Shown piece by piece: positions 28,127-36,799 of a DNA stretch of 64,000 nt. The notes under the pieces were generated by a model. The model had not been told where the DNA came from. It did not search any database and saw only the letters and a program-made list of their open reading frames with translations. The stretch comes from Planctomycetota bacterium (GTDB lineage: Bacteria > Planctomycetota > UBA8108 > UBA1146). The stretch is taken from assembly GCA_016776905.1 (NCBI GenBank), contig JADHSM010000017.1, positions 23,418 to 87,417 of the forward strand. The letters are read 5' to 3'. The position numbers were made by a program, and so were the translations under genes. The first letter of the stretch is position 1. The number at the start of each line of letters is the position of its first letter.

Positions 28127-28786
28127 ATGAATACCGAAGACCCAAACTCTCCCCCTGCTCCTCCGGAACAAAAGCCGACCGGAGAACTCGATGATCAGGG
28201 GTCGATTTCCCCGGTCGGGGACAGCCCAGCCGCTCCACTCGCGGGAACTCCGACCAGAACGCACGCCGCTCTGCTCTTCATTCTGATCTGTGGAACACTT
28301 CTAGCTGCTGACTTATGGACGAAATCGGCGGCCTTCGAGTTCCTAGATGTTTCCATTTTCACCACGCCATCCGGATTTCCCGCAGTGACCCGCTCTCCCA
28401 TCCACGTGCTGTTTCCAGGATGTGCTTTGGAAGCCGCCCTCAATCTTGGGGCTTTCAATGGTTGGTTCGCCTGGGCCCCGTGGTTGCTGATCGGGGTTTC
28501 TCTCTTGGCTCTTCCTCTGTGCTTCTTCTGGGCCACATTTCGATCGAGCAACTATCTCTTCGTGATCGCGCTGGCATTAATCTCCTCAGGAGCCGCGGGC
28601 AATCTTTATGACCGCTGGGTGATTGGCGGGGTTCGCGACTTTATTCGCTGGTCAGTAAAATGGGGAAACACCGAATACGTGTGGCCCAATTTCAACTTAG
28701 CAGACAGTCACATCGTTATTGGAGTTGCAATAGTTATGGTGCTGGAGTGGCGAAAGCCCGAGATTTCAGAAGCCACCCATCCCTGA
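28127..28786 (+). CDS. lspA: Signal peptidase II (lipoprotein signal peptidase)
   Basis: A 219-residue aspartic peptidase that cleaves signal peptides from lipidated prolipoproteins. Four membrane segments carry the conserved blocks: DLWTK (62-66), ALNLGAFNG (104-112), SSGAAGNLYDRWVIGGVRDF (catalytic D162) and FNLADSHIVIG (catalytic D193). It is longer than the usual 160 residues because of a Pro-rich hydrophilic N-terminus of about 45 residues and a long loop after the first membrane segment (71-100). The last 53 bp overlap the convergent glycosyltransferase gene. Several genes here have lipoboxes, so substrates are at hand. Confidence 0.92.
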   Translation: MNTEDPNSPPAPPEQKPTGELDDQGSISPVGDSPAAPLAGTPTRTHAALLFILICGTLLAADLWTKSAAFEFLDVSIFTTPSGFPAVTRSPIHVLFPGCALEAALNLGAFNGWFAWAPWLLIGVSLLALPLCFFWATFRSSNYLFVIALALISSGAAGNLYDRWVIGGVRDFIRWSVKWGNTEYVWPNFNLADSHIVIGVAIVMVLEWRKPEISEATHP

Positions 28787-30062
28787 TCAATACCAGTAAC
28801 GGCAAAGCGAAGACGAGAACTCGAGTTCCCGGCGGAAACTCCCATAAGCCTTCCAGCCTCCAGCTATCCAACACTCGGTAATTCAATAGCACAGTGAGTG
28901 ATAATAAAATGCAGCCACGGCTCGGCGAAACGACACTCGGAAGTAGCAGCCATAGGGCATACCAAGGATGAAGAGTGGGGGTCAGGAGCACGAACGCCAA
29001 CATGAGAATTCTTGTGGCTTTCCAGGGTTCCAAATCTCTCACTTTCCAGGCCACCAAGACCCAGATAGCGACCAACAAGACCCGCAAAATCTCCGTGGCT
29101 GGATCCGTGCTCATCGTGGCATCGAAACCCAACAACTGACCCACAGGCTCTAGGAACAACCCCCCCGAGTACCACGAACCGGCATAGTTCTGCAGACCGA
29201 AAAATGCTCCCGGCGAAAACAACCCGGGATACAACAGCAACGAACCTACAAAAAACGCGCCCAGCAAAACAACGATTTTGAAGCCTGCATGTTTCCAAAA
29301 AATAAAAGTCGCACCTAGGGGAATCAACATCGTCGAGCCTGCGCCGGCGAGAAAAGCCGCAGAACTTTTCAGGTGTCTTTTCTCAAGAAGTAGAAGAGAT
29401 ACCGCTAATCCCAACACGGCAAGGATCGTCACATGTGCTCCATTGGTGCACTCGATGATGGCAAGCGGATGCCATGTCCAATAAACAACTCGGGATGGAT
29501 CTCTTCCTGTCTGTATCAAATAGCGGGCGAGAAGAATGCCGATCAATAAATCGACAAGAACCATAAAACTGCGCCACCCCAATTCGTGATAAGCAAACCA
29601 ACGAAAGGATAACTGAGCGATGGGGGGGTAAACGGTGGGTAGATTCTCATGATTGATTCGAGAGCGAACCTCCTGCCAATGCGGTGTCTTTGCAACAGCA
29701 TCGAGGGCCGGGTCAGAGGGCGCGACACCATAGGGCGACTGCCCTTGTCGTTGAACTTCACCGTCCCATAAATAGCGCCACACATCATCGCTCAATACGG
29801 AATCGGGAAGCAGCAATACAGCTCTCACCAAAACCGCTCCCGTAAAAATAATGCCCAAGGCTTGCCTCTTGGGGATTCGTGGCAAAAACACAGCAGCAAC
29901 ACACATCGGTAATGACAACAGTAATGCGGCAACAACCCACGGCGTCAGAGGATCTGAACCATCTGAAGCGGGGAGAGTGCTTCCCCAGAAAACCCATCCT
30001 CCGACAAAAAACACCCCAGCAAGGGCGCAATAAATCATCGGCCTCTCAGGTTTCCAACTCAT
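28734..30062 (-). CDS. GT-C polyprenyl-phosphate mannosyltransferase-like membrane protein
   Basis: A multi-spanning protein of about 442 residues with 11-12 hydrophobic segments. The first periplasmic loop carries SDDVWRYLWDGEVQRQGQSPYGVAPSDPAL and then NHENLPTVYPPIAQL. This D-x-x-RY-x-WDG...NPY/SPY...YPP pattern is typical of GT87/MptB-like mannosyltransferases that use polyprenyl-phosphate sugars. ATG 30062 directly follows the TGA of the hydantoinase A gene (TGAATATG), so translation may be coupled; ATG 30074 is an alternative. The 3' end overlaps lspA on the other strand. Confidence 0.75.
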   Translation of the reverse strand: MSWKPERPMIYCALAGVFFVGGWVFWGSTLPASDGSDPLTPWVVAALLLSLPMCVAAVFLPRIPKRQALGIIFTGAVLVRAVLLLPDSVLSDDVWRYLWDGEVQRQGQSPYGVAPSDPALDAVAKTPHWQEVRSRINHENLPTVYPPIAQLSFRWFAYHELGWRSFMVLVDLLIGILLARYLIQTGRDPSRVVYWTWHPLAIIECTNGAHVTILAVLGLAVSLLLLEKRHLKSSAAFLAGAGSTMLIPLGATFIFWKHAGFKIVVLLGAFFVGSLLLYPGLFSPGAFFGLQNYAGSWYSGGLFLEPVGQLLGFDATMSTDPATEILRVLLVAIWVLVAWKVRDLEPWKATRILMLAFVLLTPTLHPWYALWLLLPSVVSPSRGCILLSLTVLLNYRVLDSWRLEGLWEFPPGTRVLVFALPLLVLIRDGWLLKSRAFATPAP

Positions 30063-30064
30063 AT

Positions 30065-32041
30065 TCACGGACATGCCATATCGATGATCAAATCCCCTCG
30101 ACGATCCACCGTCGCCTTCACCCCTAAGGGCAGCCAAGAGAACGTGGTCCAACCCTCAATCAGAATGGGACCCTCCAAGAACTCTCCCGGAGAGATCAGC
30201 CCCTGCCCTTTTCTTGAAACGGACATAAACCCTGAGTCTTCAGAGATGCACACTGGGGTTTTCACTGCAGGTCGATCGCACTCTTTGATGCGGTACTCTT
30301 CAGAATCTCTCTCCTTCGTGACGGTAACCCTCATCGCGACGCCCTCGACATCTCTGTCAGGCATTCGATAGCCAAACTGTTCTTCATAAATTCGTCGAAA
30401 ATCTTCTACAGGATGAGGTCCAGGTTGAAACTCCAAGTCATGCGATTGGCCCTGATGTCTTGCGCGGAGGAAGCGATCTATTTTCACTTCATCAGAAGAA
30501 GCTCCCGACATTTTAGAAAGGGCTCGTTGCTCAAGCTCTTGCGCCATTTCCTCAAGGTCTTTATTCCAGTCGGATGGGATATCCTTCAACAAGACAGACT
30601 CTGCCTGTTCACACCAAGGAGCCATCAACAACCCAAGAGCACTGTAAACTCCTGCACCGGCAGGAACCCTGACCTTTGGAATCCCACAGGCTTGTGCCAA
30701 GGCGACAGCATGAAGAGCACCTGCACCTCCAAAACTGATCAACGTTGTCGCAGCAGGATCTTGACCCCGTTCCTGCGAAACTTTTCGAATCGCTCGCTCC
30801 ATCTCATGATTGACCACTTCGATCATCCCCAGAGCAGTTTTTTCAATCGACCAACCGAGGGACTCGGCTAGGGGCTCAAGTGCCTTCTTCGCAGCGTCCA
30901 CATCGAGCCCACCTTGCTCACCCAATTGTGCATCTGCGGGCAATCGACCCAGCACAACATGTGCATCGGTCACTGTAGGCTCATGACCCCCTTTGCCATA
31001 CGCGGCAGGTCCTGGCTCCGACCCTGCGCTTTGAGGACCCACCCGCAATGCTCCTCCGGGATCGATCCATGCTAATGACCCGCCACCGGCACCGACGGTG
31101 TGCACATCCAGCATGGGAACCGCTAAGGGCAATCCATCGATCATCGTCGAGCGCCTCTGGTAACTTTGAGCTTCCGCTCCCACGAGGCAAACATCCGTGC
31201 TGGTTCCCCCCATGTCAAAAGTGATGCAAGGTTGCAACTCTTCTTCCCTGGATAACTCTGAGGCTTCCGATGCACCGATCATCGTCGCCGCCACAACACC
31301 CCCGGCAGGCCCCGACAGAACCGTTTTGACCGGCTCAGCCGCCAAATGCTGCCACGGCCGCGCAGACCCTGAAGAATCCATGACCCGCAATACTGCCGGA
31401 TACACCTGCTCAGCCAACCGTTCCAGATAACCCTTCATGACAGGGGTCAAAACAGCGGCTGCCGTGGCGGTCGTAAATCTTTCCCATTCACGCGGCTCCG
31501 CAGCGACTTCACTCGACAACACCACCGGAAGATCCAAATCCGCCAAGACAGCCCGGATGGCTTCCTCGTCTTCTTTGTTTTCAGTGCTATGGAGAAGGCC
31601 CACCGCTATCGCTTCAAAACCCCCTTTAAGAATCCAGTGGCGCACCATTGAAAGCTCGGAGAGGTCGAGAGGATTCATTCTTTTCCCACCGGCCCCGACC
31701 CGGCCCTGCACTTCAAATCGATCCTCAGCAGGAATCAATGGTTTCTGCTTCTCTGGCTCAAGGGCGTGAAGATCAGGCCGACTTTGACGGCCCAAATCCA
31801 AAATATCTAAGAACCCTGCCTGGGTGATAAAGCCCGCACGAGAGTGCTTTCTTTCAAGAAGTGCATTGGTCGCGACCGTGGATCCATGAATGATTTCTTC
31901 CGCACTTATTTCTTCGAGTGCGTGGATGATCGCGCGAGCAGGGTCATCTGGGGTGGAGGCAACCTTTCGGATGGTGATTCCGCTGACCGACACCATCACC
32001 ACATCCGTGAACGTTCCTCCGCTATCCACTCCGATACGCAT
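30065..32041 (-). CDS. Hydantoinase A/5-oxoprolinase subunit A
   Basis: A 658-residue HyuA-type ATP-dependent subunit. It begins MRIGVDSGGTFTDVV, the actin-like phosphate-binding loop of the family. It continues with HGSTVATNALLERK, LSGPAGGVVAA, FDMGGTSTDVCLV, DVHTVGAGGGSLAWID, and ISFGGAGALHAVALAQ. ATG 32041 has AAGGGGGG a few bases upstream; the frame extends 21 codons further without a ribosome site. The partner subunit B is encoded at 8686-10254, about 20 kb away on the other strand, although the two are usually adjacent. The substrate (5-oxoproline, hydantoins or ketones) is open. Confidence 0.92.
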   Translation of the reverse strand: MRIGVDSGGTFTDVVMVSVSGITIRKVASTPDDPARAIIHALEEISAEEIIHGSTVATNALLERKHSRAGFITQAGFLDILDLGRQSRPDLHALEPEKQKPLIPAEDRFEVQGRVGAGGKRMNPLDLSELSMVRHWILKGGFEAIAVGLLHSTENKEDEEAIRAVLADLDLPVVLSSEVAAEPREWERFTTATAAAVLTPVMKGYLERLAEQVYPAVLRVMDSSGSARPWQHLAAEPVKTVLSGPAGGVVAATMIGASEASELSREEELQPCITFDMGGTSTDVCLVGAEAQSYQRRSTMIDGLPLAVPMLDVHTVGAGGGSLAWIDPGGALRVGPQSAGSEPGPAAYGKGGHEPTVTDAHVVLGRLPADAQLGEQGGLDVDAAKKALEPLAESLGWSIEKTALGMIEVVNHEMERAIRKVSQERGQDPAATTLISFGGAGALHAVALAQACGIPKVRVPAGAGVYSALGLLMAPWCEQAESVLLKDIPSDWNKDLEEMAQELEQRALSKMSGASSDEVKIDRFLRARHQGQSHDLEFQPGPHPVEDFRRIYEEQFGYRMPDRDVEGVAMRVTVTKERDSEEYRIKECDRPAVKTPVCISEDSGFMSVSRKGQGLISPGEFLEGPILIEGWTTFSWLPLGVKATVDRRGDLIIDMACP

Positions 32042-32136
32042 ATCACCCCCTTCCCTTGACAATGAATCTTGATCATTCGACTGGTCTTGCACCTCAAGAC
32101 ACAAAGCGGCAAGATGATCACCTGAAGGGCAGCCTC

Positions 32137-33003
32137 ATGAAACCCGACACCCACATCTGTGGCAATAAGCGAACCCAAGACAGCATGAGCCGCGTGCCCC
32201 AGGGCTCGCAGTTCTTACTGCTGATTCTCATCTTTCCGCTATTGCTCTGCTCCTGCTCAGGAGGCCCTTCTCGTAACTCCGCGGCTCAAAATGGCCCTGA
32301 CCCTATAGCGGATGCTCGTTGGCAGAATGCCAGAAAAGCTTGGCTCCTCGACGATGTTGCTGTTGCTCAGAGTGCATTCTCGCTCTTTGCAGAAAAATAC
32401 CCGACAGATCAACGCTCGGGAGAGGCCCTTCTCAGTGCCGGAATTTGTGCCCAAAGAAGAGGGCGACTCGAAGAGGCCGAAGGGCTCTTCAGGGAAGCCC
32501 AAACGCGAGGAGGAGCCATCGCGGCTCGCGCCTTGATACAAAGAGGATCCATCTCCCTCGAGTTGCAGCCGTCGCGAGCAGCCACCTGCTTCAAAGAAGC
32601 CGCTCGCATGGCGACCAATGCAGAAACACAGAGCGAGGCACTCTATAAAAGAGGCATCGCATTACAGCGCATTGGGCAATTCGAATTGGCAACTGCTGCA
32701 TTTGAAAAGTGTATTGCGGTGAATGGATCCCGAGGCCACTCCGCCCAGGCTCAATTGCGGCTTCAGTATGACCCATGGTTCAGCGTACAAGTGGGGGCAT
32801 TCCTGCAGAGATCCCATGCCATGAAGCAACTTCGGCGCCTGCAAGATGGGGGATTTCCCGCAGAACTGCGCATGCCTGGACGTAAAGGATCGCCGCTACA
32901 TCGTGTTCTCTCCGGTAGATTTACTGATCGCAAAAAAGCCCAGCAACACTCCACTCGAATACAGTCCGCTCTAGGAATAGATGAAGTGCAGGTGATTCCT
33001 TGA
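32137..33003 (+). CDS. SPOR-domain lipoprotein with TPR-like repeats
   Basis: About 288 residues. A long polar N-region precedes a lipoprotein signal (FLLLILIFPLLLCSC). Residues about 60-200 form TPR-like helical pairs (AEEYPTD-type steps such as GEALLSAGICAQRRGRLEEAEGLFREAQ and ALYKRGIALQRIGQFELATAAFEKC). The C-terminal 75 residues are a SPOR domain (WFSVQVGAFLQRSHAMKQLRRLQDGGFPAEL...HRVLSGRFTDRKKAQQ). SPOR domains bind denuded septal peptidoglycan, so a role at the division site is likely. GAAGGG precedes ATG 32137 by 7 bp. The next gene starts on its stop codon (TTGA). Confidence 0.85.
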   Translation: MKPDTHICGNKRTQDSMSRVPQGSQFLLLILIFPLLLCSCSGGPSRNSAAQNGPDPIADARWQNARKAWLLDDVAVAQSAFSLFAEKYPTDQRSGEALLSAGICAQRRGRLEEAEGLFREAQTRGGAIAARALIQRGSISLELQPSRAATCFKEAARMATNAETQSEALYKRGIALQRIGQFELATAAFEKCIAVNGSRGHSAQAQLRLQYDPWFSVQVGAFLQRSHAMKQLRRLQDGGFPAELRMPGRKGSPLHRVLSGRFTDRKKAQQHSTRIQSALGIDEVQVIP

Positions 33004-34466
33004 ACCGTTCTGAAAATGGCCAAATTTCATTCGGGATAACACTCTTCCTCGCTTTCGCATTGCTTTCCGTGTCGGGCTTCCTCGTCTTCAGACTTTCCGC
33101 GCCCATCCCCACAACGAAGACACCCTTAGGCAATACGACTGTCAGCCCTTTGTTCGGAACCAACACCAGCAACATGGGGTATGTCTTAGAACAAGGGGGA
33201 TCGATTCCTGTTCTCAACGGAACGGTTCAAATTCTCGGCCCCAATAACACCATTCTGGATATCGTCTCGTTCGAAAAAGACGAAAATATTTTCTTCCTAA
33301 GAATCCCAGAGAATGGCACTGGCCTCGCACATATTGAAGCTCCCGGTTACTACAGGCTGACAACCCGACTCACTAACAATGGATTTTATAAACTCGGAAA
33401 ATCGGGCACCTTTAGTGGCCAAGTCAGGGGTTATGAATTTGTCCTTCAGGGAAGGAAGCTTCCAGACCCAGAGCCAATTCCAAGAGCGACTCTCGAAATC
33501 AGAAGCTCCAATGGCTGGAAGAGAACGATCACTGCTGACCAAGAAGGTCGATTTGAAGCCGAAATCCCGCCGACGCAGTTCTCTGTTATCGTTCGATCTG
33601 ACACACATGCGGATGCGTACTTCGATGATTTAACGGCCGCCAAAGGGGAAACACTAGGAAGAGATTTCATTCTTCCTGCCGGATGCATTCTTGAAGGGTT
33701 CGCGATAGGAGACGGGGTGACGCTCGAGGGAGCAGAGGTCAAAGTCATCACCACAATGCTTGATAATTCAGAGGCCATAGCAGGACCTAGAGGCAAATTT
33801 AATATCCCTGGGCTATCAGAGGGTATGGCAACGGTTCAGATCAAGTATCCCGGATATCAAGAATACTCCTGGAGAATCGTCATCCCCGGCGACAAAATTG
33901 GGATTCGGAAACCTTTTTCGCTCATGCCAGCGCAGCCATTCACGCTCAACATTCAGAGCGCGGATGGCCTTCCTATGAGGGATGCCATAGTTCGCCTTCG
34001 GCGCGAAGGCCGAACGATCCATCAATCAAAAGCGAGCGAGTTTACGAATCTCAACATTCTTCAATCCGGTGCGACTTACTACTTCGACATCACCGCCAAT
34101 AGGAAAAACGAATCCCCCTTACTAGCGACGGGCCAAGTTTTCACTATGCCCGAGGAGGGGCCTGGCGAGTTCACTGTTTTACTCGATAAAGAACCGGGTA
34201 CTTTTTCAGGAAGAGTCAGTAACGTTAACGGAATGTTTCTACCGGGCGTGGTCCTCAATATCAAAGCTATCGTCGACGACGAATCTGCGCGGGCGCCCTT
34301 ACGTAGAGTTCTGTCTGATGCGGGCGGAGAATATCAAAGCGACTACTTTGCTCCTGGGAAATATTCCATTCAGGCAACGCATCCCCAATGGGGAGAAAAC
34401 GTTGTTATTGGCGAGATCAAACCGGGCGAGACCACCCAACTGTGGATCTCTCTCATTCCGAGGTAA
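33000..34466 (+). CDS. Exported protein with carboxypeptidase-regulatory-like beta repeats
   Basis: A 488-residue protein with one N-terminal membrane segment (SFGITLFLAFALLSVSGFLVF) followed entirely by beta-rich domains. Several resemble CarboxypepD_reg modules (ITADQEGRFEAEIPP; AGPRGKFNIPGLSEGMATVQIKYPGYQ; LSDAGGEYQSDYFAPGKYSIQATHPQWGE). There is no catalytic motif. It is probably a periplasmic or surface structural or adhesion protein. The TTG start overlaps the stop of the SPOR lipoprotein gene, so the two are co-translated and may work together in the envelope. Confidence 0.75.
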   Translation: MNRSENGQISFGITLFLAFALLSVSGFLVFRLSAPIPTTKTPLGNTTVSPLFGTNTSNMGYVLEQGGSIPVLNGTVQILGPNNTILDIVSFEKDENIFFLRIPENGTGLAHIEAPGYYRLTTRLTNNGFYKLGKSGTFSGQVRGYEFVLQGRKLPDPEPIPRATLEIRSSNGWKRTITADQEGRFEAEIPPTQFSVIVRSDTHADAYFDDLTAAKGETLGRDFILPAGCILEGFAIGDGVTLEGAEVKVITTMLDNSEAIAGPRGKFNIPGLSEGMATVQIKYPGYQEYSWRIVIPGDKIGIRKPFSLMPAQPFTLNIQSADGLPMRDAIVRLRREGRTIHQSKASEFTNLNILQSGATYYFDITANRKNESPLLATGQVFTMPEEGPGEFTVLLDKEPGTFSGRVSNVNGMFLPGVVLNIKAIVDDESARAPLRRVLSDAGGEYQSDYFAPGKYSIQATHPQWGENVVIGEIKPGETTQLWISLIPR

Positions 34467-35232
34467 GCAACCAATCGGCCACGAAAATATTGTACTCTTC
34501 AGGGTCCGCGTCACTTCTTTGCGAAACGAAGAGCAGCCTTTTTCCATCCTTCGAAAAAGCAGCATCGCCATCAAACCCTGCAGCCGTTGTGATTTTTTCT
34601 GTGAGACCTTGCTCTAAGTCATGCACATACAGATCGAATTCACCCTTAGACGTCTCACCGGTATATACCAAGTAACGTCCATCGGGGGTCAATGCTGGGG
34701 CTCCTGCGGTTTGCCCTTCTTGACTGACTCTTCGAGGCTCTCCTGAACCGATCGCCACAAAAACCTCTGTTGCCGAGCCTTCAGAATGTGGGAAGCGGCC
34801 TGAAAAAACGCCCCTGCCTCCCGTTCCCATCAGGGCCGTAAAACAACGGATTTCTTCTTCTGATTTTGCATCCCTTACGGACAACGCAGGTTGAGTGATC
34901 TCTTCAGACTCTTCGCGCAAACCCGAAGTATCGACAAACATCGTATAACTGCGTGCGTCAGAATGAGGTGGGCGAATACTCGAAAAAAGAACCCTGCGAC
35001 CATTCTCCAAAAATAGGGGAGCTCTATTCACCCCGCCATCTGTCAACTGAACCACTGTATCGAAGTGATTCTCCCCGGGAGCGTTATCGACAATACGCGG
35101 AAGCGGGTCATCAGGAACCTCTGACCAAGTATCCGATTTGCCCGAAACGGCAGAATTTGGATCACCTGTGCAGCCGGCCAAAAAGACACACAATAAAAAA
35201 GTCGCCGTACAGATTGGTGCGTTATTACTCAT
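34453..35232 (-). CDS. TolB/WD40-like beta-propeller lipoprotein
   Basis: A 259-residue lipoprotein (signal TATFLLCVFLAGC, lipobox LAGC). The mature part has PD40-type repeats: GAPALTPDGRYLVYTGETSKGEFDLYVHDL and DGDAAFSKDGKRLLFVSQRSDADPEEYNIFVAD. Such propellers usually mediate protein contacts in the periplasm. ATG 35232 has GAAGGAAAGG upstream and is preferred to the TTG one codon earlier. It is convergent with the preceding gene, overlapping it by 14 bp. TolB itself is about 430 residues and belongs to a tol cluster; none is present. Confidence 0.78.
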   Translation of the reverse strand: MSNNAPICTATFLLCVFLAGCTGDPNSAVSGKSDTWSEVPDDPLPRIVDNAPGENHFDTVVQLTDGGVNRAPLFLENGRRVLFSSIRPPHSDARSYTMFVDTSGLREESEEITQPALSVRDAKSEEEIRCFTALMGTGGRGVFSGRFPHSEGSATEVFVAIGSGEPRRVSQEGQTAGAPALTPDGRYLVYTGETSKGEFDLYVHDLEQGLTEKITTAAGFDGDAAFSKDGKRLLFVSQRSDADPEEYNIFVADWLLTSE

Positions 35233-35305
35233 CAAGGTTGGCCTTTCCTTCGTCTCTGGCGTAGATTAATCCAAGAACACGGCTCACGCACCTCGAAAGG
35301 CTCCT

Positions 35306-35716
35306 ATGTACGGCGAAGACCTGACCTTCCAAACCCCAGGAAAGGGCCTTCACGAAATCACGGAGCCTCTGAAAGAGTGTATTCGTAGGGCAGATGTCGA
35401 GAGTGGCCTATGCTCTGTGTTCATTCTGCATACGAGTGCTAGCCTGCTCATTACAGAAAATGCGGACCCCTCTGTCAAAGACGACCTCATGAGATGGTTC
35501 GACAAGCTTGCTCCGGAAAACGATCCGGAATACACACATACTTCTGAAGGACCGGACGACATGCCTTCGCATTTAAGGGCAGCCATCACTCGCAGCAGTG
35601 AGCAGTTGCCTGTTAAAGATGGGCGTCTCGCACTCGGCACCTGGCAAGGTGTCTTCATTTTCGAACATCGAACAAAACCCCATCAACGCACCGTCAGCGT
35701 GCGAGTTTGGGATTAA
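35306..35716 (+). CDS. YjbQ/UPF0047 family protein
   Basis: A 136-residue protein matching the UPF0047 family over its full length: GLHEITEPLKECI, VFILHTSASLLITENADPSVKDDL, YTHTSEGPDDMPSHLRA, LALGTWQGVFIFEHRTKPHQRTVSVRVW. The conserved His, Glu and Asp residues are those proposed to act in the thiamine-phosphate synthase-like activity reported for YjbQ. The physiological role is not settled. The next gene follows 10 bp later on the same strand. Confidence 0.92.
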   Translation: MYGEDLTFQTPGKGLHEITEPLKECIRRADVESGLCSVFILHTSASLLITENADPSVKDDLMRWFDKLAPENDPEYTHTSEGPDDMPSHLRAAITRSSEQLPVKDGRLALGTWQGVFIFEHRTKPHQRTVSVRVWD

Positions 35717-35726
35717 AGGAGCCGCT

Positions 35727-36116
35727 ATGACAGGACCAAAACTTCTTATTGCCTGCGTCGATTCTGAACTTAGAAATCGTTGCTTCGACGAAGCCGCTGC
35801 TCTAGGCCTTCGGGTCGATGCTGTCGGCAATCAAAAAGGCCTCACCAAACGTCTCTCAAAAGATTCGTACGATCTCGTGATCCATCAAGGTGCTCTTGAA
35901 TTCGGAGATACGGTTCCGGAAAATCTTCTAGAGCTTCAAGCGGATGACGACCTCAAAGGATTCAAGGAAAAGATTGAGTCCCTGATCGAAGTGCCAGAAT
36001 TTGACCCTGAGTCTGTGGGAGATCTCCCATCGGCATCGAGTCTTCCCTGGAAGCCAAATGAGCCGGCTCGCAAGAGACTCAGAGATGGCGATGGGCACAA
36101 CGCGGACGCGCCCTAA
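35727..36116 (+). CDS. Hypothetical 129-residue protein
   Basis: Not recognised. ATG 35727 has AAAGGAG 6 bp upstream and lies 10 bp after the YjbQ gene, so the pair is an operon. The first 60 residues (KLLIACVDSELRNRCFDEAAALGLRVDAVGNQKGLTKRLSKDSYDLVIHQG) show the beta-alpha alternation of a response-regulator or flavodoxin-like fold, without the acidic phosphorylation pocket being clear. The C-terminus is charged and probably unstructured. The frame is open further upstream, but that part overlaps yjbQ. It overlaps the stop of the convergent gene by 4 bp. Confidence 0.65.
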   Translation: MTGPKLLIACVDSELRNRCFDEAAALGLRVDAVGNQKGLTKRLSKDSYDLVIHQGALEFGDTVPENLLELQADDDLKGFKEKIESLIEVPEFDPESVGDLPSASSLPWKPNEPARKRLRDGDGHNADAP

Positions 36117-36799
36117 AGGCTAGCAAGCCACGCTGGAATGTTGACCACCATCAACTCTTCGGCTTCCTTGAAATCTCCGGCAAGCCTCGATATTTGATCG
36201 AGAGGCATCGGCGCTCTCCAAGTGGCCGTGTCTTCCACGAATAGAAGTCGAGGGTTCTTCAACCACTCCTCGATGCGCAATAGATGCATCGCTTCATCGT
36301 TCTTTTGGGCGGGCATTTGCAGCCGAATCCCCGAGGCCCTCACAGGACGACCGAGTGGATTGTAAGCCTCTTGCTCAACATTGATGACGCTCAAGGAAAG
36401 CCAGTCAGAGGCGGTCGCTTCACCCGGAACGCTAATCAGCGTCCGGTGATTTCGATTACGAGCAACGATCACGGGGACTTGGACCCTTTTCGCCAACGAA
36501 CGAACGACTTCATGAATTTTCCGCGTCAGTAGGTCTGACCCCACCGTTGCACCTTCTTCTTGAAAGGTGATGCGGTCCCTGGAAAAAGTAACTCTAGATG
36601 CGCCCTTCTCCGGAGACGCTGCTGTTTCTAAGCGAGCACCTTCACCCACCCGGGTGAAGTTTTCGTATCCACAAATACTGGAGACCTCCATATAGATCGC
36701 CTTCAGATGATCCAGGCTCACCTGAATCGGCAGGTGAATCAGTTCAATGGAAACCCCTAGGGTACTCGGGTCGAGGGTCGCTCCCGTAGAATCACTCAT
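36113..36799 (-). CDS. Hypothetical protein, third gene of the XPB helicase operon
   Basis: Not recognised. A 228-residue soluble protein without signal peptide or membrane helix. It contains mixed alpha/beta segments such as GVSIELIHLPIQVSLDHLKAIYMEVSSICG, RVQVPVIVARNRNHRTLIS and LLFVEDTATWRAPMPLDQISRLAGDFKEAEELMVVNIP. Its ATG overlaps the TGA of the helicase-associated gene (ATGA), so it is translated with the helicase pair. This suggests a partner or regulator of the helicase; the sequence itself gives no activity. Confidence 0.75.
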   Translation of the reverse strand: MSDSTGATLDPSTLGVSIELIHLPIQVSLDHLKAIYMEVSSICGYENFTRVGEGARLETAASPEKGASRVTFSRDRITFQEEGATVGSDLLTRKIHEVVRSLAKRVQVPVIVARNRNHRTLISVPGEATASDWLSLSVINVEQEAYNPLGRPVRASGIRLQMPAQKNDEAMHLLRIEEWLKNPRLLFVEDTATWRAPMPLDQISRLAGDFKEAEELMVVNIPAWLASL

